Source: DSBN01 sp041686355 (GTDB lineage Bacteria; Spirochaetota; Spirochaetia; DSM-16054; Sediminispirochaetaceae). From it: a stretch of 25,192 nucleotides of DNA. The position numbers and the translations under genes were made by a program. Shown in pieces: positions 23,180-25,192 of the stretch. The first letter of the stretch is position 1, and every line of letters starts with the position of its first letter. The stretch spans positions 1 through 25,192 of the forward strand of contig JAWLDZ010000032.1 in the NCBI GenBank assembly GCA_041686355.1, given 5' to 3'. The notes under the pieces were generated by a model that saw nothing but the letters and a program-made list of their open reading frames with translations, was not told the DNA's origin and made no database searches.

Positions 23180-24460
23180 TTATTCCCAGTACTTCGCTAT
23201 ACGTGTGCGCAGCTGCAGCACATAGGCATCCCAATCTTTAATGGGTTCGCGAGCCACACCCTCTTCAACTGCCTTTTTTGCAACCGCTACGGCTTCCCAT
23301 TCAATTACTCTCGGATCAAAGGGTTTTGGAACAATATAGTTTTTGCCAAATTTAAAATCGGTATTGTTATAGGCCTTTTTTACCACATCAGGTACAGGTT
23401 CTTTTGCCAGCGCAGCTAAAGCCTGGGCGGCGGCAATCTTCATACCCTCGGTGATATTAGTTGCACGAACATCCAAAGCTCCCCGGAAGATAAAGGGAAA
23501 GCCGAGGACGTTGTTGATCTGGTTGGGAAAATCGCTTCGTCCGGTGGCCATGATTACATCGGATCTTGTTTCAACCGCTAAATCATAGGTAATTTCCGGA
23601 TCCGGGTTAGCCATGGCAAACACAATCGGATCACTGTTCATAGACTTCAGCATTGCAGGGGTCACCGAATCCTTTACTGAAACTCCAACAAACACGTCGC
23701 TGCCGCTCATAGCATCCTCAAGTGAGCGAAGCTCAGTATCGGCGGCAAACTCTTCCTTCTCAGGATTGAGAGTACCGGGTCGGCCGTTGTAGATAACCCC
23801 CTTACTGTCGCACATTATCAGGTTCTCTTTCTTCACTCCCAGTTCGACAAACAGGCGCGCACAGGAGATGCCCGCAGCACCGGCACCGTTGAACACGACT
23901 TTAATCTCTTCAATCTTTTTTCCGTTGATTTCCAGTGCGTTCAAAAGCCCAGCAGCACTGATAATAGCGGTTCCATGCTGATCATCATGAAAAATCGGGA
24001 TGTTGGTAATTTTTTTCAGCTCATTCTCAATACGAAAACAATCGGGAGCCTTAATATCTTCCAGGTTTATTCCACCAAAAGTCGGCTCCAACAACTTTAC
24101 CGTTTCAATTATTTTATCCGGATCTTCGGTATCCAACTCAATATCGAACACATCCACATCGGCAAAGCGTTTGAACAGCACCCCTTTGCCTTCCATTACC
24201 GGTTTACTGGCCAAAGCTCCCTGATTTCCTAAACCCAGAATGGCTGTGCCGTTGGAAACAACAGCTACCAGGTTTCCACGGTTAGTATATTTAAAACTGT
24301 CTTCCGGATTATTGGCTATCTCCATTACCGGCTTGGCTACCCCGGGAGTATAGGCTAGGGATAGATCTTCAGAGGTCTGACAGGGTTTTGTTGCTACTAT
24401 TGCCAGTTTTCCCGGCTGACCCTCTGAATGGTATTTAAGTGCTCTTTCTTTTAAGTCCAT
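23180..24460 (-). CDS. Malic enzyme, short form
   Basis: Malic enzyme decarboxylates malate to pyruvate, reducing NAD+ or NADP+. At 426 residues it is the short bacterial form without the phosphotransacetylase domain. Visible motifs are LAYTPGVAKPVMEI (near 35-48), the metal and substrate segment FHDDQHGTAIIS (near 157-168), the nucleotide-binding VFNGAGAAGISC and MANPDPEI. The ATG at 24460 has AGGAGA upstream. It follows a malate/lactate dehydrogenase gene on the same strand across a 69-bp gap holding a long hairpin, suggesting one metabolic unit around malate, lactate and pyruvate. Cofactor choice cannot be read with confidence. Confidence 0.95.
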   Translation of the reverse strand: MDLKERALKYHSEGQPGKLAIVATKPCQTSEDLSLAYTPGVAKPVMEIANNPEDSFKYTNRGNLVAVVSNGTAILGLGNQGALASKPVMEGKGVLFKRFADVDVFDIELDTEDPDKIIETVKLLEPTFGGINLEDIKAPDCFRIENELKKITNIPIFHDDQHGTAIISAAGLLNALEINGKKIEEIKVVFNGAGAAGISCARLFVELGVKKENLIMCDSKGVIYNGRPGTLNPEKEEFAADTELRSLEDAMSGSDVFVGVSVKDSVTPAMLKSMNSDPIVFAMANPDPEITYDLAVETRSDVIMATGRSDFPNQINNVLGFPFIFRGALDVRATNITEGMKIAAAQALAALAKEPVPDVVKKAYNNTDFKFGKNYIVPKPFDPRVIEWEAVAVAKKAVEEGVAREPIKDWDAYVLQLRTRIAKYWE

Positions 24461-24485
24461 CTAAAATTCTCCTCTTTCTTATCTT

Positions 24486-24520
24486 GGCACTTTCAAAAAT
24501 CGAAGATTTTTAAAAGTGCC
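24486..24520 (-). other. Long intercistronic hairpin
   Basis: Sixteen-base arms (24486-24501 and 24505-24520) pair with one U-G wobble around a 3-base loop, between the dehydrogenase stop and the malic enzyme ribosome site. No U-run follows in minus-strand RNA, so it is not a plain terminator. It may stabilise the upstream message or mark a processing site. Confidence 0.65.
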
Positions 24521-24529
24521 TACAGTGTG

Positions 24530-25192
24530 CTATTTTTCAAAATCAAAGCTGTAGGGAAGATTAAACCTGTCCCGTACTTCGATTATCTGCTGCTGCAGTT
24601 TTGTATCTACCTTTGCACCCTTGTCCTTGCGGTACAGCCAGGCCTCATGCTCTTTCTCGCCGGCGGTATAAATTTTTTCGGCACCCGGCATCTTTTCGGA
24701 GTTTCGCAGTTTACGCAGAATATCCCCGGCTATTCGCTTAAAAATATCCGATCCCAGGAAAGACTCAATATTAATAGCAATAAAAAAGTGGCCTAAAGGA
24801 TAGGGAATCTTGTTGCCATCTTCATCGAATCCCAACAGATCTTTCAGGTACTTTCCATCCTGCAGAGCCGCAGACAGAACTTCTACCACTGTAGCATAGC
24901 CGTAGCCCTTGTAGCCGCCTGTCTGTTCTCCAATTCCACCCAGCGGGGCCAGTGCAGCAGTTCCGGCAACAAGGTCTTTCAAAACCTGGGCTGAATCGGT
25001 TTTAGTCTTACCATCCTTACCAATCACCCAGCCTTCCGGCAGATCTTTCCCCAGCCGTGAATAGGCTTCGATTTTTCCGCGCTGTGAAACCGAAGTGGCA
25101 CAGTCGAGAACAAAGGGAAACTCTTCGTCAGTAGGAAACCCGATGGTCAGCGGGTTCGTTCCAAGCATGTTTTCTATACCAAAGGTCGGAGC
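24530..25192 (-). CDS. Malate/L-lactate dehydrogenase family protein, C-terminal part
   Basis: This belongs to the family of malate, L-lactate and ureidoglycolate dehydrogenases (Ldh_2), which is unrelated to classical lactate dehydrogenase. The visible 220 codons run off the right edge, with the frame entering as APTFGIEN before MLGTNPLTIGFP. The cofactor and active-site segments seen are DCATSVSQRGKIE, GWVIGKDGK, GGYKGYGYATVVEVLS and FFIAINIESF. The N-terminal third, including the catalytic His, lies outside. Which 2-hydroxy acid it uses cannot be told; the malic enzyme next door favours malate or lactate. Confidence 0.9.
   Translation of the reverse strand, partial: APTFGIENMLGTNPLTIGFPTDEEFPFVLDCATSVSQRGKIEAYSRLGKDLPEGWVIGKDGKTKTDSAQVLKDLVAGTAALAPLGGIGEQTGGYKGYGYATVVEVLSAALQDGKYLKDLLGFDEDGNKIPYPLGHFFIAINIESFLGSDIFKRIAGDILRKLRNSEKMPGAEKIYTAGEKEHEAWLYRKDKGAKVDTKLQQQIIEVRDRFNLPYSFDFEK

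Overview
This window comes from a draft assembly: a run of exactly 100 Ns at 7024-7123 interrupts a gene. It looks like the chromosome of a free-living Gram-negative-type bacterium. It carries a Tat export operon, a sigma-54 type promoter, clade-II-like long PurL, AlaX editing, GGDEF signalling and P-II/AmtB nitrogen uptake. My best guess is a Spirochaeta-like spirochaete, but that rests on general gene content and style, not on a marker gene, so treat it as inference.

Layout. Positions 1-5535 hold a purine biosynthesis operon on the minus strand, read purL-purE-purC-purF, with purF running off the left edge. A good promoter is followed by a long leader that contains a strong intrinsic terminator before purL, so the operon is probably controlled by attenuation. 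Positions 5623-6700 hold a plus-strand pair, alaX plus a DsrE-like protein. From 6697 to 9205 is aconitase, split by the assembly gap and tail-to-tail with the DsrE-like gene. Positions 9346-11094 carry amtB-glnK behind a sigma-54 type promoter. Upstream of it lies an A+T-rich stretch with three dyad sites repeated every 30 bp. Next come a cupin gene and a cobalamin adenosyltransferase (minus strand). Divergent from them is a response regulator with a GGDEF domain, facing a decayed LivJ-type binding-protein gene.

Positions 13997-17462 are the most unusual part. A minus-strand tatA-tatC-DUF362-polyferredoxin operon encodes a minimal Tat translocase together with a Tat-signal DUF362 protein. 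It also encodes a NapH-NapG-like fusion with a twin-arginine motif in its middle. The two export genes and their two probable clients overlap one another. After it come an MFS transporter and an orphan MoaD/ThiS-like sulfur carrier whose start codon abuts a perfect 11-bp inverted repeat. Then follow a Na+/Ca2+-type antiporter, a small ferredoxin that probably uses Asp as a cluster ligand, and glycerol kinase divergent from a DeoR-family regulator. The window ends with a two-gene malate/lactate dehydrogenase-malic enzyme set that runs off the right edge.

Together the genes describe purine synthesis, ammonium sensing and uptake, and central carbon entry (aconitase, malic enzyme, glycerol kinase). 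They also point to a membrane iron-sulfur electron-transfer module of unknown purpose. The purine block is visibly richer in G+C than the rest. I found no tRNA, rRNA, CRISPR array, transposase or phage gene.
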